Shown piece after piece: positions 33,826-41,645 of a DNA stretch of 64,000 nt. This stretch comes from an uncultured Muribaculaceae bacterium (lineage in GTDB: Bacteria; Bacteroidota; Bacteroidia; Bacteroidales; Muribaculaceae). The stretch lies in NCBI GenBank assembly GCA_910578035.1, contig CAJTOB010000005.1, forward strand, positions 11,502 to 75,501, read 5' to 3'. Made by a program: the position numbers and the translations under genes. How positions within the stretch are numbered: the stretch's first letter is position 1; each line of letters opens with the position of its first letter. Under the pieces are notes generated by a model. The model did not search any database. It was not told the DNA's origin and saw nothing but the letters and a program-made list of their open reading frames with translations.

Positions 33826-34272
33826 TTAAATTTTGTTAGCGGTGCCTCCGGCGGCTTCGATGGCCGCTTTGGCAGCTTCGGAGAATGCGTTGGCTTCTAC
33901 GGTGAGGGCGGTGTTGATGGCGCCGCCGGCAAGGATTTTCACCAGCTGGCCACGACGAATGTAGCCGGCTGCGCGGAGTTCCTCGATACCGATTTTCTGG
34001 AGCTGGCGCGATTCAGCCAGCTGTGCCAGTGTGTCGAGGTTGATGGCCTTGTATTCCACACGGTTGATGTTCTTGAAGCCGAACTTGGGAAGACGGCGCT
34101 GAAGAGGCATCTGACCGCCTTCGAAACCAATCTTGCGGCTATAGCCAGAGCGCGATTTGGCGCCCTTGTGGCCGCGGGTTGATGTTCCGCCTTTGCCGGA
34201 GCCGGGGCCACGGCCGATACGGGTGCTCCGCTTTACGGAGCCAGGTGCGGGTTGTATGTTGCTTAAATCCAT
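33826..34272 (-). CDS. rplO: Ribosomal protein L15
   Basis: The 148-residue 50S protein has a Gly/Arg/Lys-rich N-terminal extension (RIGRGPGSGKGGTSTRGHKGAKSRSGY) that threads into 23S rRNA, then the globular part RLPKFGFKNINRVEYKAINLDTLAQL ... GYIRRGQLVKILAGGAINTALTVEANAFSEAA. Position between rpmD and secY is the conserved spc order. Confidence 0.97.
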   Translation of the reverse strand: MDLSNIQPAPGSVKRSTRIGRGPGSGKGGTSTRGHKGAKSRSGYSRKIGFEGGQMPLQRRLPKFGFKNINRVEYKAINLDTLAQLAESRQLQKIGIEELRAAGYIRRGQLVKILAGGAINTALTVEANAFSEAAKAAIEAAGGTANKI

Positions 34273-34284
34273 TGTTTGAAAGTT

Positions 34285-34464
34285 TTAGGCGTTGGTCACT
34301 TCAACTAAGTGGCGTACTTTGTTTACCATTCCCATCACCGACGGGGTGTCTTCTTTCACCACAGTGTGGTTCATTTTCTTCAGGCCGAGCGCGTCGAGTG
34401 TGCGCTTCTGCACTGCCGGGCAGTTGATACGGCTCTTGATCTGTTTGATTTTAATCTGTGCCAT
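34285..34464 (-). CDS. rpmD: Ribosomal protein L30
   Basis: This 59-codon gene starts at ATG 34464 and stops with TAA at 34285. The product begins MAQIKIKQIKSRINCPAVQK, then RTLDALGLKKMNHTVVKEDTPSVMGMVNKVRHLVEV, the standard L30 sequence with its GLKKMNHTV core. It lies between rpsE (20 bp) and rplO. Confidence 0.95.
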   Translation of the reverse strand: MAQIKIKQIKSRINCPAVQKRTLDALGLKKMNHTVVKEDTPSVMGMVNKVRHLVEVTNA

Positions 34465-34484
34465 TGCAGGTTCTGTGGTTTTTA

Positions 34485-35003
34485 TCAGCCTTTGAAGACT
34501 TGTTCTACAGATATACCGCGGTTCTGGGCCACCTGTGCGGGCGAACGCATTTCGTCGAGCGCTGCGATGGTAGCCTTAACCAGGTTGTGGGGGTTGGACG
34601 AACCCTTGCTCTTGGCAAGCACGTCGGTCACACCCACGCTCTCGAGAACCGCACGCATAGCGCCACCGGCCTTAACACCGGTACCGTGCGAAGCGGGCTT
34701 GAGGATTACGCGGCTGCCGCCGAACTTGGCAACCTGTTCATGAGGAATGGTGCCTTTGTGGACGGGTACGCGGATAAGATTCTTCTTTGCAGCCTCAACG
34801 CCCTTGGCGATAGCGGCCTGCACTTCGTTAGCTTTGCCGAGACCCCAGCCTACTACGCCGTCTTCGTTACCTACCACTACGATAGCGGCGAAGGTAAAGG
34901 TGCGTCCGCCTTTGGTTACCTTGGTGACGCGGTTGATGGCTACAAGGCGGTCTTTGAGTTCGAGGTCGCCGGTCGACTTGACTCTATTGTTTCTTTTTGC
35001 CAT
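34485..35003 (-). CDS. rpsE: Ribosomal protein S5
   Basis: I use the ATG at 35003 (172 residues; MAKRNNRVKSTGDLELKDRLVAINRV) instead of the in-frame Met at 35042, which would overlap rplR. The dsRNA-binding-like N-terminal domain VTKVTKGGRTFTFAAIVVVGNEDGVVGWGLGKANEV and the C-terminal domain with GSRVILKPASHGTGVKAGGAMRAVLESVGVTDVLAKSKGSSNPHN are typical. It helps translational fidelity and mRNA unwinding. Confidence 0.96.
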   Translation of the reverse strand: MAKRNNRVKSTGDLELKDRLVAINRVTKVTKGGRTFTFAAIVVVGNEDGVVGWGLGKANEVQAAIAKGVEAAKKNLIRVPVHKGTIPHEQVAKFGGSRVILKPASHGTGVKAGGAMRAVLESVGVTDVLAKSKGSSNPHNLVKATIAALDEMRSPAQVAQNRGISVEQVFKG

Positions 35004-35010
35004 AGTTTCT

Positions 35011-35355
35011 TTAGAATTTGAGGCCGGCGCCGCGAGCGGCATCAGCGAGAGATTTAACGCGACCGTGGAAGAGGTAGCCGTTGCGGTCGAAAACGACTTC
35101 TGTGATACCTGCCTCGAGGGCTTTGGCTGCTACGGCGGCGCCTACGAGGGCGGCGATTTCGCATTTTGTTGCTTTCTGGTCGATGCCGCGCGACGAAGCG
35201 GCAACGAGGGTGCGGCCAGCCAGGTCGTCGATGAGCTGAACGTAGATCTGCTTGTTGGAGCGGAACACGGTCATGCGGGGACGCTCGGCGGTGCCGGAGA
35301 TTTTGCCGCGGATGCGGGCTTTGATTTTATTTCGTCTGTCAATCTTGGAAATCAT
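35011..35355 (-). CDS. rplR: Ribosomal protein L18
   Basis: The 114-residue 5S-rRNA-binding protein has the L18 pattern IRGKISGTAERPRMTVFRSNKQIYVQLIDD, GAAVAAKALEAGITEVVFDRNGYLFHGRVKSLADAARGAGLKF. It lies 18 bp after rplF and 7 bp before rpsE. Confidence 0.97.
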   Translation of the reverse strand: MISKIDRRNKIKARIRGKISGTAERPRMTVFRSNKQIYVQLIDDLAGRTLVAASSRGIDQKATKCEIAALVGAAVAAKALEAGITEVVFDRNGYLFHGRVKSLADAARGAGLKF

Positions 35356-35373
35356 GATAGTCTGCGGTTAATG

Positions 35374-35934
35374 TTATTTGGCACCGGCCTTCTTACCGGA
35401 CTTGCGACGTATTACTTCGCCGACGAACTTGATACCCTTGCCCTTGTAAGGTTCGGGCTTGCGCATCGAGCGTATCTTGGCGCACACCTGGCCCAGAAGC
35501 TGCTTGTCGCGGCTTTCCAGAATGATGAGCGGGTTTTTGTTACGCTCGGTCTTTGCTTCTACCTTGATTTCCTCGGGAAGCTTGATAAATATGGCGTGGG
35601 AGTAACCGAGGGCGAGTTCGAGAACCTGGCCGGTTGCTGTGGCGCGGTAGCCGACGCCCACGAGTTCCATTTCTTTGCGGTACATTTGGTGCACGCCTTC
35701 AACCATGTTGTGGATCAGAGCGCGGTAGAGACCGTGCTGTGCGCGGTGCTCGCGGTCGTCGCTCGGACGGGTGATGTGCACGTGGTTGTCCTCTACGGTT
35801 ACTGTCAGGTCGGGGTTGACGGCCTGCTGGAGTTCGCCGTATTTGCCTTTTACGGTCACTACGTTTGTCTTGGGATCAACCGTCACAGTGACTCCGGCGG
35901 GGATTGCGATGGGAGCTTTACCTATTCTTGACAT
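35374..35934 (-). CDS. rplF: Ribosomal protein L6
   Basis: The 186-residue 50S protein has two duplicated L6 domains: MSRIGKAPIAIPAGVTV with VTVKGKYGELQQAVNP, then GVGYRATATGQVLELALGYSHAIFIKLPEEIKVEA and the signature QLLGQVCAKIRSMRKPEPYKGKGIKF. Its basic C-terminus RKSGKKAGAK is normal. Confidence 0.97.
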   Translation of the reverse strand: MSRIGKAPIAIPAGVTVTVDPKTNVVTVKGKYGELQQAVNPDLTVTVEDNHVHITRPSDDREHRAQHGLYRALIHNMVEGVHQMYRKEMELVGVGYRATATGQVLELALGYSHAIFIKLPEEIKVEAKTERNKNPLIILESRDKQLLGQVCAKIRSMRKPEPYKGKGIKFVGEVIRRKSGKKAGAK

Positions 35935-35955
35935 AGTTTCTTTGCTTTAGGTTGA

Positions 35956-36357
35956 TTAATATACGTAGCAGAGGACTTCGCCGCCGATTTTGAGGTCGGA
36001 AGCCTTTTTGTTTGTCATGACACCGCGCGAGGTGCTGAGGATGGCGATACCGAGGCCGTTGAGCACACGGGGCATATCTTTGTAGCCGGTGTACTGGCGG
36101 AGACCCGGACGCGATACTCGCTTGAGGCCCTTGATGGCGTTGACGCGGTCGACGGGATCATATTTCAGAGCGATCTTGATGGTGCCCTGTGCGTTGTTTT
36201 CACCTTCTATAAACTTGTAGTTAAGAATATAGCCCTGCTCGAACAGGATTTTGGTGATTTCCTTTTTCAAGTTTGAGGCAGGAACCTCCACCACACGGTG
36301 GTTGGCCTTAATCGCATTCCTCAATCTTGTGAGATAATCTGCTATGGGATCAGTCAT
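35956..36357 (-). CDS. rpsH: Ribosomal protein S8
   Basis: The 133-residue 16S-rRNA-binding protein has MTDPIADYLTRLRNAIKANHRVVEVPASNLKKEI, then RPGLRQYTGYKDMPRVLNGLGIAILSTSRGVMTNKKASDLKIGGEVLCYVY, the full S8 signature. In E. coli S8 is the translational repressor of the spc operon. A strongly paired RNA element lies in the 140-bp spacer just upstream. Confidence 0.97.
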   Translation of the reverse strand: MTDPIADYLTRLRNAIKANHRVVEVPASNLKKEITKILFEQGYILNYKFIEGENNAQGTIKIALKYDPVDRVNAIKGLKRVSRPGLRQYTGYKDMPRVLNGLGIAILSTSRGVMTNKKASDLKIGGEVLCYVY

Positions 36358-36380
36358 TGGTTTGAATTTGTTTAAATTGA

Positions 36381-36461
36381 TTGGGCCTGATTGCCCAACA
36401 ATATTTAATTGCTCTCAAGGCGATGTCTGATTGCGGCCCCTGGCCGATCCGGAACATCGCC
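36381..36461 (-). ncRNA. Candidate cis-regulatory RNA element in the rpsN-rpsH spacer
   Basis: Two hairpins follow each other on the minus strand. The first (36419-36461) has an 8-bp stem GGCGATGT/ACATCGCC, an internal loop, a 3-bp GAT/ATC step with a CA bulge, and a 5-bp CGGCC/GGCCG stem closed by AGG. The second (36381-36398) is TTGGGC/GCCCAA with loop AATCAG. The 8-mer GCAATCAG occurs in both. There is no U-run. Position just before rpsH suggests an S8 site. The pairing is seen; the function is inferred. Confidence 0.55.
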
Positions 36462-36497
36462 GGCTTTTCTTGACGAGGGGAGCTTGCCGGGGAGAGC

Positions 36498-36815
36498 TTA
36501 CCAGCTTGCTTTCTTTACGCCGGGAATGAGACCTTGTGAAGCCATCTCGCGGAACTGGATACGGGACAGACCGAACTGACGCATATATCCTTTGGGACGA
36601 CCGGTGATTGAGCAACGGTTGTGCTTGCGGATATACGAAGAGTTCTTGGGGAGTGTCTGAAGCTCCTGTGCAGCCTCGTATGCAGCCTGACGCTTCTCAT
36701 CGTCGCCGTCGTAGGCGGCGTTGATGATTTTCTTGAGGGCGGCGCGGCGTTCGGCGTATTTAGCCACCAGACGTGCGCGCTTCACCTCGCGGGCTTTCAT
36801 TGATTCTTTAGCCAT
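36498..36815 (-). CDS. rpsN: Ribosomal protein S14, zinc-free form
   Basis: The 105-residue 30S head protein has MAKESMKAREVKRARLVAKYAERRAALKKI and the C-terminal signature RKHNRCSITGRPKGYMRQFGLSRIQFREMASQGLIPGVKKASW. Only one Cys is present, so the CxxC...CxxC zinc module of the short S14 form is absent and this is the long C-minus type. The middle (NAAYDGDDEKRQAAYEAAQELQTLPKNSS) is slightly longer than in E. coli. Confidence 0.96.
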   Translation of the reverse strand: MAKESMKAREVKRARLVAKYAERRAALKKIINAAYDGDDEKRQAAYEAAQELQTLPKNSSYIRKHNRCSITGRPKGYMRQFGLSRIQFREMASQGLIPGVKKASW

Positions 36816-36824
36816 AATCAGGTA

Positions 36825-37373
36825 TTATTTTTTTGCGTTTTTGAAGGGGAGACCGAAGTGCTTGAGGAGGGCGTAGCCTTCTTCGTCGGTTTCGGCTGAA
36901 GTCACGAATGTGATGTTCATACCCATCAGCTTGTTGATGTTGTCGATGTTGATCTCGGGGAAGATGATCTGTTCGGTGATGCCGAGGGTATAGTTGCCAC
37001 GACCGTCGAGCTTGCCTTCGATACCTTTGAAGTCACGGATACGGGGAAGAGCCACGCGGATGAGACGCTCGAGGAATTCGTACATGCGCTCGCGACGGAG
37101 TGTCACGCGGACACCTACGGGCATCTTCTTGCGGAGCTTGAAGTTCGAGATGTCTTTGCGCGAAAGGGTGGCGACGGCTTTCTGGCCGGTGATTGCGGAA
37201 AGCTCGTTGATAGCTGTTTCGATGAGCTTCTTGTCCTGGGTGGCGGCGCCGATGCCCTGGTTGATAACGATTTTTTCGAGGCGGGGCACCTGCATGACCG
37301 TTGAGTAGTTGAACTCACGCTCGAGGGCGGGCACAATGCGCTCTTTGTAGTCTTTTTGCAGTGTGGTTGCCAT
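36825..37373 (-). CDS. rplE: Ribosomal protein L5
   Basis: The 182-residue 5S-rRNA- and P-tRNA-contacting protein shows VPRLEKIVINQGIGAATQDKKLIETAINELSAITGQKAVATLSRKDISNFKLRKKMPVGVRVTLRRERMYEFLERL and IFPEINIDNINKLMGMNITFVTSA, all typical of L5. Its stop is 9 bp before the rpsN start and its ATG overlaps the rplX stop by one base. Confidence 0.97.
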   Translation of the reverse strand: MATTLQKDYKERIVPALEREFNYSTVMQVPRLEKIVINQGIGAATQDKKLIETAINELSAITGQKAVATLSRKDISNFKLRKKMPVGVRVTLRRERMYEFLERLIRVALPRIRDFKGIEGKLDGRGNYTLGITEQIIFPEINIDNINKLMGMNITFVTSAETDEEGYALLKHFGLPFKNAKK

Positions 37374-37690
37374 TATTTGATTTCCTGGTTGGATTTTTTA
37401 GAAATGCGAACGGCCTTTCCGTTTTCACGCTTGATAGCGATGCGGGTGGGCTTACCGGTCTTTGGGTCGACCAGGTTGAGGTTTGAGATGTGAATGGGGG
37501 CTTCTTTCTTTACGAGGCCTCCCTGGGGATGCTGTGCGCTGGGCTTGGTAGCCTTGGTGACCATGTTTACGCCTTCAACGATGGCGCGGTCTTTTTCGCG
37601 CTGCACAGCCAGGACACGACCTGTCTTGCCCTTGTCTTCTCCGGCGAGGACATAGACGGTGTCACCCTTCTTGATGTGCATCTTGCTCAT
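37373..37690 (-). CDS. rplX: Ribosomal protein L24
   Basis: The 105-residue assembly-initiator protein of the 50S has the KOW motif KMHIKKGDTVYVLAGEDKGKTGRVLAVQREKDRAIVEGVNMVTKATKP and the typical GGLVKKEAPIHISNLNLVDPKTGKPTRI. It lies between rplN and rplE in conserved order. Confidence 0.97.
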   Translation of the reverse strand: MSKMHIKKGDTVYVLAGEDKGKTGRVLAVQREKDRAIVEGVNMVTKATKPSAQHPQGGLVKKEAPIHISNLNLVDPKTGKPTRIAIKRENGKAVRISKKSNQEIK

Positions 37691-37724
37691 ATTGCTGCTT
37701 TATTAATTTATCGGGTGTGCTTTT

Positions 37725-38090
37725 TTAAAGTACCTCGGGAGCGAGGGAGACAATTTTCATGTTCTTCTGACGGAGCTCGCGGGCTACGGGGCCGAAGATA
37801 CGGGTTCCGCGCATTTCGCCGTCGTTCTTGAGCAGAACGCAGGCGTTGTCGTCGAAACGGATGTAGCTGCCGTCGGGGCGACGCACTTCTTTCTTTGTGC
37901 GAACCACCATGGCGCGCGATACGGTGCCTTTCTTTACGTCGGAGCCGGGGATAGCGTTCTTGACGGTGACTACAATGATGTCACCGACCGATGCGTAGCG
38001 ACGGCCGGTGCCGCCGAGCACGTGGATGCACAGTGCTTCTTTGGCGCCGCTGTTGTCGGCTACGGTGAGGCGTGATTCTGACTGTATCAT
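37725..38090 (-). CDS. rplN: Ribosomal protein L14
   Basis: The 121-residue 50S protein reads MIQSESRLTVADNSGAKEALCIHVLGG, RYASVGDIIVVTVKNAIPGSDVKKGTVSRAMVVRTKKEVRRPDGSYIRFDDNACVLLKNDGEMRGTRIFGPVARELR, a textbook L14 that forms an inter-subunit bridge. It follows rpsQ by 2 bp. Confidence 0.97.
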   Translation of the reverse strand: MIQSESRLTVADNSGAKEALCIHVLGGTGRRYASVGDIIVVTVKNAIPGSDVKKGTVSRAMVVRTKKEVRRPDGSYIRFDDNACVLLKNDGEMRGTRIFGPVARELRQKNMKIVSLAPEVL

Positions 38091-38092
38091 TG

Positions 38093-38353
38093 TTATTTAA
38101 CTTTTTCGATGATTTCTACTAATCTCCAGCGTTTTGTCTTGCTCAGGGGGCGTGTTTCCATCAGACGGACGGTATCGCCTACAGAGCATTCGTTGTTTTC
38201 GTCGTGGGCGTGATATTTCTTCGATTTGTTCACGAATTTACCATAGATGGGGTGTTTTTCTTTCCACTTCACCATCACGGTAATGGTCTTGTCGCCCTTG
38301 TTGCTGGAAACGACGCCGATACGCTCTTTGCGAAGGTTACGTTTTTCTTCCAT
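38093..38353 (-). CDS. rpsQ: Ribosomal protein S17
   Basis: The 86-residue OB-fold 16S-binding protein shows RKERIGVVSSNKGDKTITVMVKWKEKHPIYGKFVNKSKKYHAHDENNECSVGDTVRLMETRPLSKTKRWRLVEI, matching S17 throughout, with the GDxVxxxExRPLSKxK signature. It lies between rpmC and rplN. Confidence 0.97.
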   Translation of the reverse strand: MEEKRNLRKERIGVVSSNKGDKTITVMVKWKEKHPIYGKFVNKSKKYHAHDENNECSVGDTVRLMETRPLSKTKRWRLVEIIEKVK

Positions 38354-38365
38354 TGTTCGCTTTGC

Positions 38366-38563
38366 TTATTTGATGTTAAGTTCGCGACGGCGCAGCTCGG
38401 TTTTCACACGGGCTATCATACGGCGGTCGGCGGTAATCTTTGCGGTATTGTCGACGGGAGTCACGGCGTGATTGATTCGCTGCTGCATGTAGTCCTTTTC
38501 CATCTGGACGAGGCGTTCCTGCAGGTCTGCGGTCGACATTTCGCGTATTTCTTCTTTCTTCAT
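38366..38563 (-). CDS. rpmC: Ribosomal protein L29
   Basis: The 65-residue two-helix protein at the exit-tunnel rim reads MKKEEIREMSTADLQERLVQMEKDYMQQRINHAVTPVDNTAKITADRRMIARVKTELRRRELNIK, with the conserved IRxxRRxIAR-like C-terminal helix. It follows rplP by 7 bp. Confidence 0.96.
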   Translation of the reverse strand: MKKEEIREMSTADLQERLVQMEKDYMQQRINHAVTPVDNTAKITADRRMIARVKTELRRRELNIK

Positions 38564-38570
38564 AGCTTAA

Positions 38571-39002
38571 TTACACGTTTTGGGTGGGATCGTAGTCGCG
38601 GCGCACCACGAATTTGGTCACTACGGGAAGTTTCTGAGCGGCCAGGCGGAGTGCTTCTTTTGCGATTTCGTAGCTCACACCTTCGACTTCGAGAATCATG
38701 CGGCCGGGGGTGACGGGAGCCACGAATCCTTCGGGCGAACCTTTACCTTTACCCATACGTACTTCGGCAGGCTTCTTGGTGATAGGTTTGTCGGGGAAAA
38801 TGCGGATCCAGATCTGACCCTGACGTTGCATATAGCGAGTTACCGCGATACGGGCTGCTTCAATCTGACGGCCGGTGATCCATTTGGATTCCAGAGTCTT
38901 GATACCGAAGCTGCCGAAGGCCAAGGAATTGCCACGCTGGGCATTTCCTTTCATGCGGCCTTTCTGCATGCGGCGGAATTTGGTTTTCTTAGGCTGTAAC
39001 AT
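38571..39002 (-). CDS. rplP: Ribosomal protein L16
   Basis: The 143-residue protein near the peptidyl transferase centre has MLQPKKTKFRRMQKGRMKGNAQRGNSLAFG, ITGRQIEAARIAVTRYMQRQGQIWIRIFPDKPITKKPAEVRMGKGKGSPEGFVAPVTPGRMILEVEGV, all diagnostic. It is 22 bp after rpsC. Confidence 0.97.
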   Translation of the reverse strand: MLQPKKTKFRRMQKGRMKGNAQRGNSLAFGSFGIKTLESKWITGRQIEAARIAVTRYMQRQGQIWIRIFPDKPITKKPAEVRMGKGKGSPEGFVAPVTPGRMILEVEGVSYEIAKEALRLAAQKLPVVTKFVVRRDYDPTQNV

Positions 39003-39024
39003 GTCTATGTTGTGTTAGCGTAGA

Positions 39025-39750
39025 TTAACGTTTATTTCTTGCGCCGCGGAAACCGCCGCGACGGCCGCCGGCTGCGGGGCGTCCTTCTTTCTGAGTGTTG
39101 GTGAATGCGGGAGCGAGGTCGCGCTTGCCATAGACTTCACCACGGCAAATCCAAACCTTCACGCCGATTACACCTACTTTGGTGTGAGCCTCAACGAGAG
39201 CGTAGTCGATGTCGGCACGGAGAGTGTGCAGAGGAGTACGGCCTTCCTTGAACATTTCAGAACGGGCCATTTCAGCACCGTTGAGACGGCCTGATACCTG
39301 TACTTTCACACCTTCGGCACCTGCACGCATTGTCGAAGCGACTGCCATCTTGACGGCGCGGCGGTATGCCACCTTGCCTTCAATCTGACGTGCGATGCTT
39401 GCAGCAACGATTTCGGCGTCGAGTTCAGGACGCTTCACTTCATAGATGTTGATCTGTACGTCCTTGTCGGTGATTTTCTTGAGCTCTTCTTTGAGTTTTT
39501 CCACTTCCTGACCGCCTTTGCCGATGATAAGGCCCGGACGGGAGGTGCAGACAGTGATTGTGATGAGCTTGAGTGTACGTTCGATCACGATACGGGACAC
39601 GCTGCACTTTGCAAGGCGGACATTGAGGTATTCGCGAAGTTTGTAGTCTTCGAGAATATTGTCGGGGTATTTGCCTTTTTCAGACCAGTTGGAGTCCCAT
39701 CCGCGGATAACGCCCAAGCGGTTGCTAATAGGATTTACTTTTTGTCCCAT
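39025..39750 (-). CDS. rpsC: Ribosomal protein S3
   Basis: The 241-residue mRNA-entry protein has MGQKVNPISNRLGVIRGWDSNW, a KH domain with the GxxG loop LIIGKGGQEVEKLKEELKKI, and the C-terminal S3 domain (RISGRLNGAEMARSE-like QVSGRLNGAEMARSEMFKEGRTPLHTLRADIDYALVEAHTKVGVIGVKVWICRGE). The tail is Gly/Arg-rich (RPAAGGRRGGFRGARNKR). Confidence 0.97.
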   Translation of the reverse strand: MGQKVNPISNRLGVIRGWDSNWSEKGKYPDNILEDYKLREYLNVRLAKCSVSRIVIERTLKLITITVCTSRPGLIIGKGGQEVEKLKEELKKITDKDVQINIYEVKRPELDAEIVAASIARQIEGKVAYRRAVKMAVASTMRAGAEGVKVQVSGRLNGAEMARSEMFKEGRTPLHTLRADIDYALVEAHTKVGVIGVKVWICRGEVYGKRDLAPAFTNTQKEGRPAAGGRRGGFRGARNKR

Positions 39751-39751
39751 A

Positions 39752-40168
39752 TTATGCCTCGGTGGTTTTGTTTTCTTTGTTAATAGTGTCGAGCACGACG
39801 GTCACGTGGTTGGAGCGCTTGCGGATGCGGTAGCCGCGGCCCTGGGGGGCGGTGCGGAGACGCTTCAGCATGGGAGCGGGGTTCACGAAGATCGTGCTGA
39901 TGTAAAGTTCGCCTTCTTCAGCCTTGCGCTCGTTCTTTTCTTCCCAGTTGGCAACTGCGGAACGGACGAGTTTCTCGAGACGGGCTGCCGCCTCCTTGTT
40001 GTTGAATTTGAGGATGCCGAGGGCGCGGAATACTTCTTTGCCGCGCACCAGGTCGGCGACCAGACGCATTTTGCGGGGGGAGGTGGGAACGTTGGTCAGT
40101 TTAGCGAATGCTATAGACTTCTGTTCCTCCTTGCGACGGTCGGCTGATAGTCTTTTTCTTTCACCCAT
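39752..40168 (-). CDS. rplV: Ribosomal protein L22
   Basis: The 138-residue exit-tunnel protein shows AKLTNVPTSPRKMRLVADLVRGKEVFRALGILKFNNKEAAARLEKLVRSAVANWEEKN and the tunnel hairpin PAPMLKRLRTAPQGRGYRIRKRSNHVTVVLD. It abuts rpsC with one intervening base. Confidence 0.97.
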   Translation of the reverse strand: MGERKRLSADRRKEEQKSIAFAKLTNVPTSPRKMRLVADLVRGKEVFRALGILKFNNKEAAARLEKLVRSAVANWEEKNERKAEEGELYISTIFVNPAPMLKRLRTAPQGRGYRIRKRSNHVTVVLDTINKENKTTEA

Positions 40169-40208
40169 TTTATGTTTCGTCTTTTTATTCGATGATTATA
40201 CGGGTCCC

Positions 40209-40478
40209 TTATTTTTTCTTGTTGCCGGCGTGACCGCGGAATGTGCGGGTAGGAGCAAACTCACCGAGCTTGTGACCTACCATGTTTTCGGTCACGTAGA
40301 CGGGGATAAATTTGTTTCCGTTATGAACGGCGAAGGTATGTCCCACAAATTCAGGGGCGATCATAGATGCGCGGCTCCATGTCTTGATGACGTTTTTCTT
40401 GCCGGAAGCATCCATGGCTGCTACCTTCTTCTCGAGCTTCACGCTGATGAAGGGGCCTTTTTTTAATGAACGGCTCAT
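40209..40478 (-). CDS. rpsS: Ribosomal protein S19
   Basis: The 89-residue 30S head protein reads MSRSLKKGPFISVKLEKKV, IKTWSRASMIAPEFVGHTFAVHNGNKFIPVYVTENMVGHKLGEFAPTRTFRGHAGNKKK, the complete S19 signature. It lies between rplB and rplV. Confidence 0.97.
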   Translation of the reverse strand: MSRSLKKGPFISVKLEKKVAAMDASGKKNVIKTWSRASMIAPEFVGHTFAVHNGNKFIPVYVTENMVGHKLGEFAPTRTFRGHAGNKKK

Positions 40479-40497
40479 ATTGTGCTATCTTATCAGA

Positions 40498-41328
40498 TTA
40501 CTTCTTTTTTCTTCTCTCGATGATGTACTTGTTCGACTGCTTCTTGGGCGTACGAGTCTTAAGGCCCTTGCTGTAGAGACCCTTGCGCGAACGGGGATGA
40601 CCACCGGAAGCGCGGCCTTCACCACCACCCATGGGGTGATCGACAGGGTTCATAACAACACCGCGGTTGTGCGGACGACGGCCGAGCCAGCGGCTGCGGC
40701 CAGCCTTGCCTGAACGCTCGAGAGAGTGCTCGCTGTTGCCGACAGTGCCGACAGTAGCCTTGCACTCGGCGAGCACCTTGCGGGTTTCGCCAGAAGGCAA
40801 TTTGATGATAGCGTAGTTCCCTTCGCGGGAAATGAGCTGGGCGAAAGTGCCGGCAGAACGTGCCATGAAGGCACCCTGGCCGGGACGAAGTTCGATGCAG
40901 TGGATAAGGGTACCGACGGGAATCTTGCTCAGGGGAAGTGCGTTTCCTACTTCGGGAGCGGCTTCGGGGCCACTGAGCACTTTTGTACCTACTTCAAGGC
41001 CGTTGGGGGCGATGATGTAGGTTTTAACGCCGTCTACGTAGTACAGCAGAGCGATGCGGGCCGAGCGGTTGGGGTCGTACTCGATGCTCTTTACTACAGC
41101 GGGGATTCCGTCGCGGTTTCTCTTAAAGTCTATGAAGCGGTATTGGCGCTTGTGACCTCCGCCAAGGTATCGGGTGGTAAGGTGGCCTTCGTTGTTACGG
41201 CCGCCGGAGGAGCGCTTGCCGACTGTAAGAGATTTTTCCGGTGTCGTAGCAGTGATGGTACCTTTGAAAACACCGATAACTTTGTGACGCTGCCCGGGGG
41301 TTGTGGGCTTGAATTTTCTTACTGCCAT
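40498..41328 (-). CDS. rplB: Ribosomal protein L2
   Basis: The 276-residue 50S protein is essential for subunit association and peptidyl transfer. It has MAVRKFKPTTPGQRHKVIG, RSSGGRNNEGHLTTRYLGGGHKRQYRFIDFKR, the OB/SH3 core, and the PTC-proximal loop NPVDHPMGGGEGRASGGHPRSRKG with its conserved His. The C-terminus is basic. Confidence 0.97.
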   Translation of the reverse strand: MAVRKFKPTTPGQRHKVIGVFKGTITATTPEKSLTVGKRSSGGRNNEGHLTTRYLGGGHKRQYRFIDFKRNRDGIPAVVKSIEYDPNRSARIALLYYVDGVKTYIIAPNGLEVGTKVLSGPEAAPEVGNALPLSKIPVGTLIHCIELRPGQGAFMARSAGTFAQLISREGNYAIIKLPSGETRKVLAECKATVGTVGNSEHSLERSGKAGRSRWLGRRPHNRGVVMNPVDHPMGGGEGRASGGHPRSRKGLYSKGLKTRTPKKQSNKYIIERRKKK

Positions 41329-41334
41329 TGTTGC

Positions 41335-41625
41335 TTAGATGTTGCTGAAGAATTCGATGGACTGGCCTTCGGCTACTGTTACGTAAGCCTTTTTCCATGC
41401 GGCTGTCTTGCCGCGGAGGAGGCCGCTCTTAGTCCAGCGCGACTTGTTCTTGCCGCGCATGTTCGCGGTATTTACGCTTGTCACCTTCACACCGTATATA
41501 TCCTCGACAAGTGCCTTGATCTGGTACTTGTTGGCATCGGGGGATACGCGGAAAGTATAGCAATTGCGCTTTTCAGAAAGCTTGGTTGCTCTTTCGGTGA
41601 TGATCGGTTTGATAGTTATATCCAT
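41335..41625 (-). CDS. rplW: Ribosomal protein L23
   Basis: The 96-residue exit-tunnel-rim protein docks SRP and trigger factor. It shows MDITIKPIITERATKLSEKRNCYTFRVSPDANKYQIKALVEDIYGVKVTSVNTANMRGKNK, matching L23. It is 6 bp before rplB. Confidence 0.96.
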   Translation of the reverse strand: MDITIKPIITERATKLSEKRNCYTFRVSPDANKYQIKALVEDIYGVKVTSVNTANMRGKNKSRWTKSGLLRGKTAAWKKAYVTVAEGQSIEFFSNI

Positions 41626-41645
41626 TTTGTTTCCTCCGTGGGTGC

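Noticed and set aside
34747..35931. A 394-codon plus-strand open frame across rpsE, rplR and rplF
   Set aside because: It is antisense to three certain ribosomal protein genes and has no recognisable features. Similar mirror frames occur opposite bamA and rplB.
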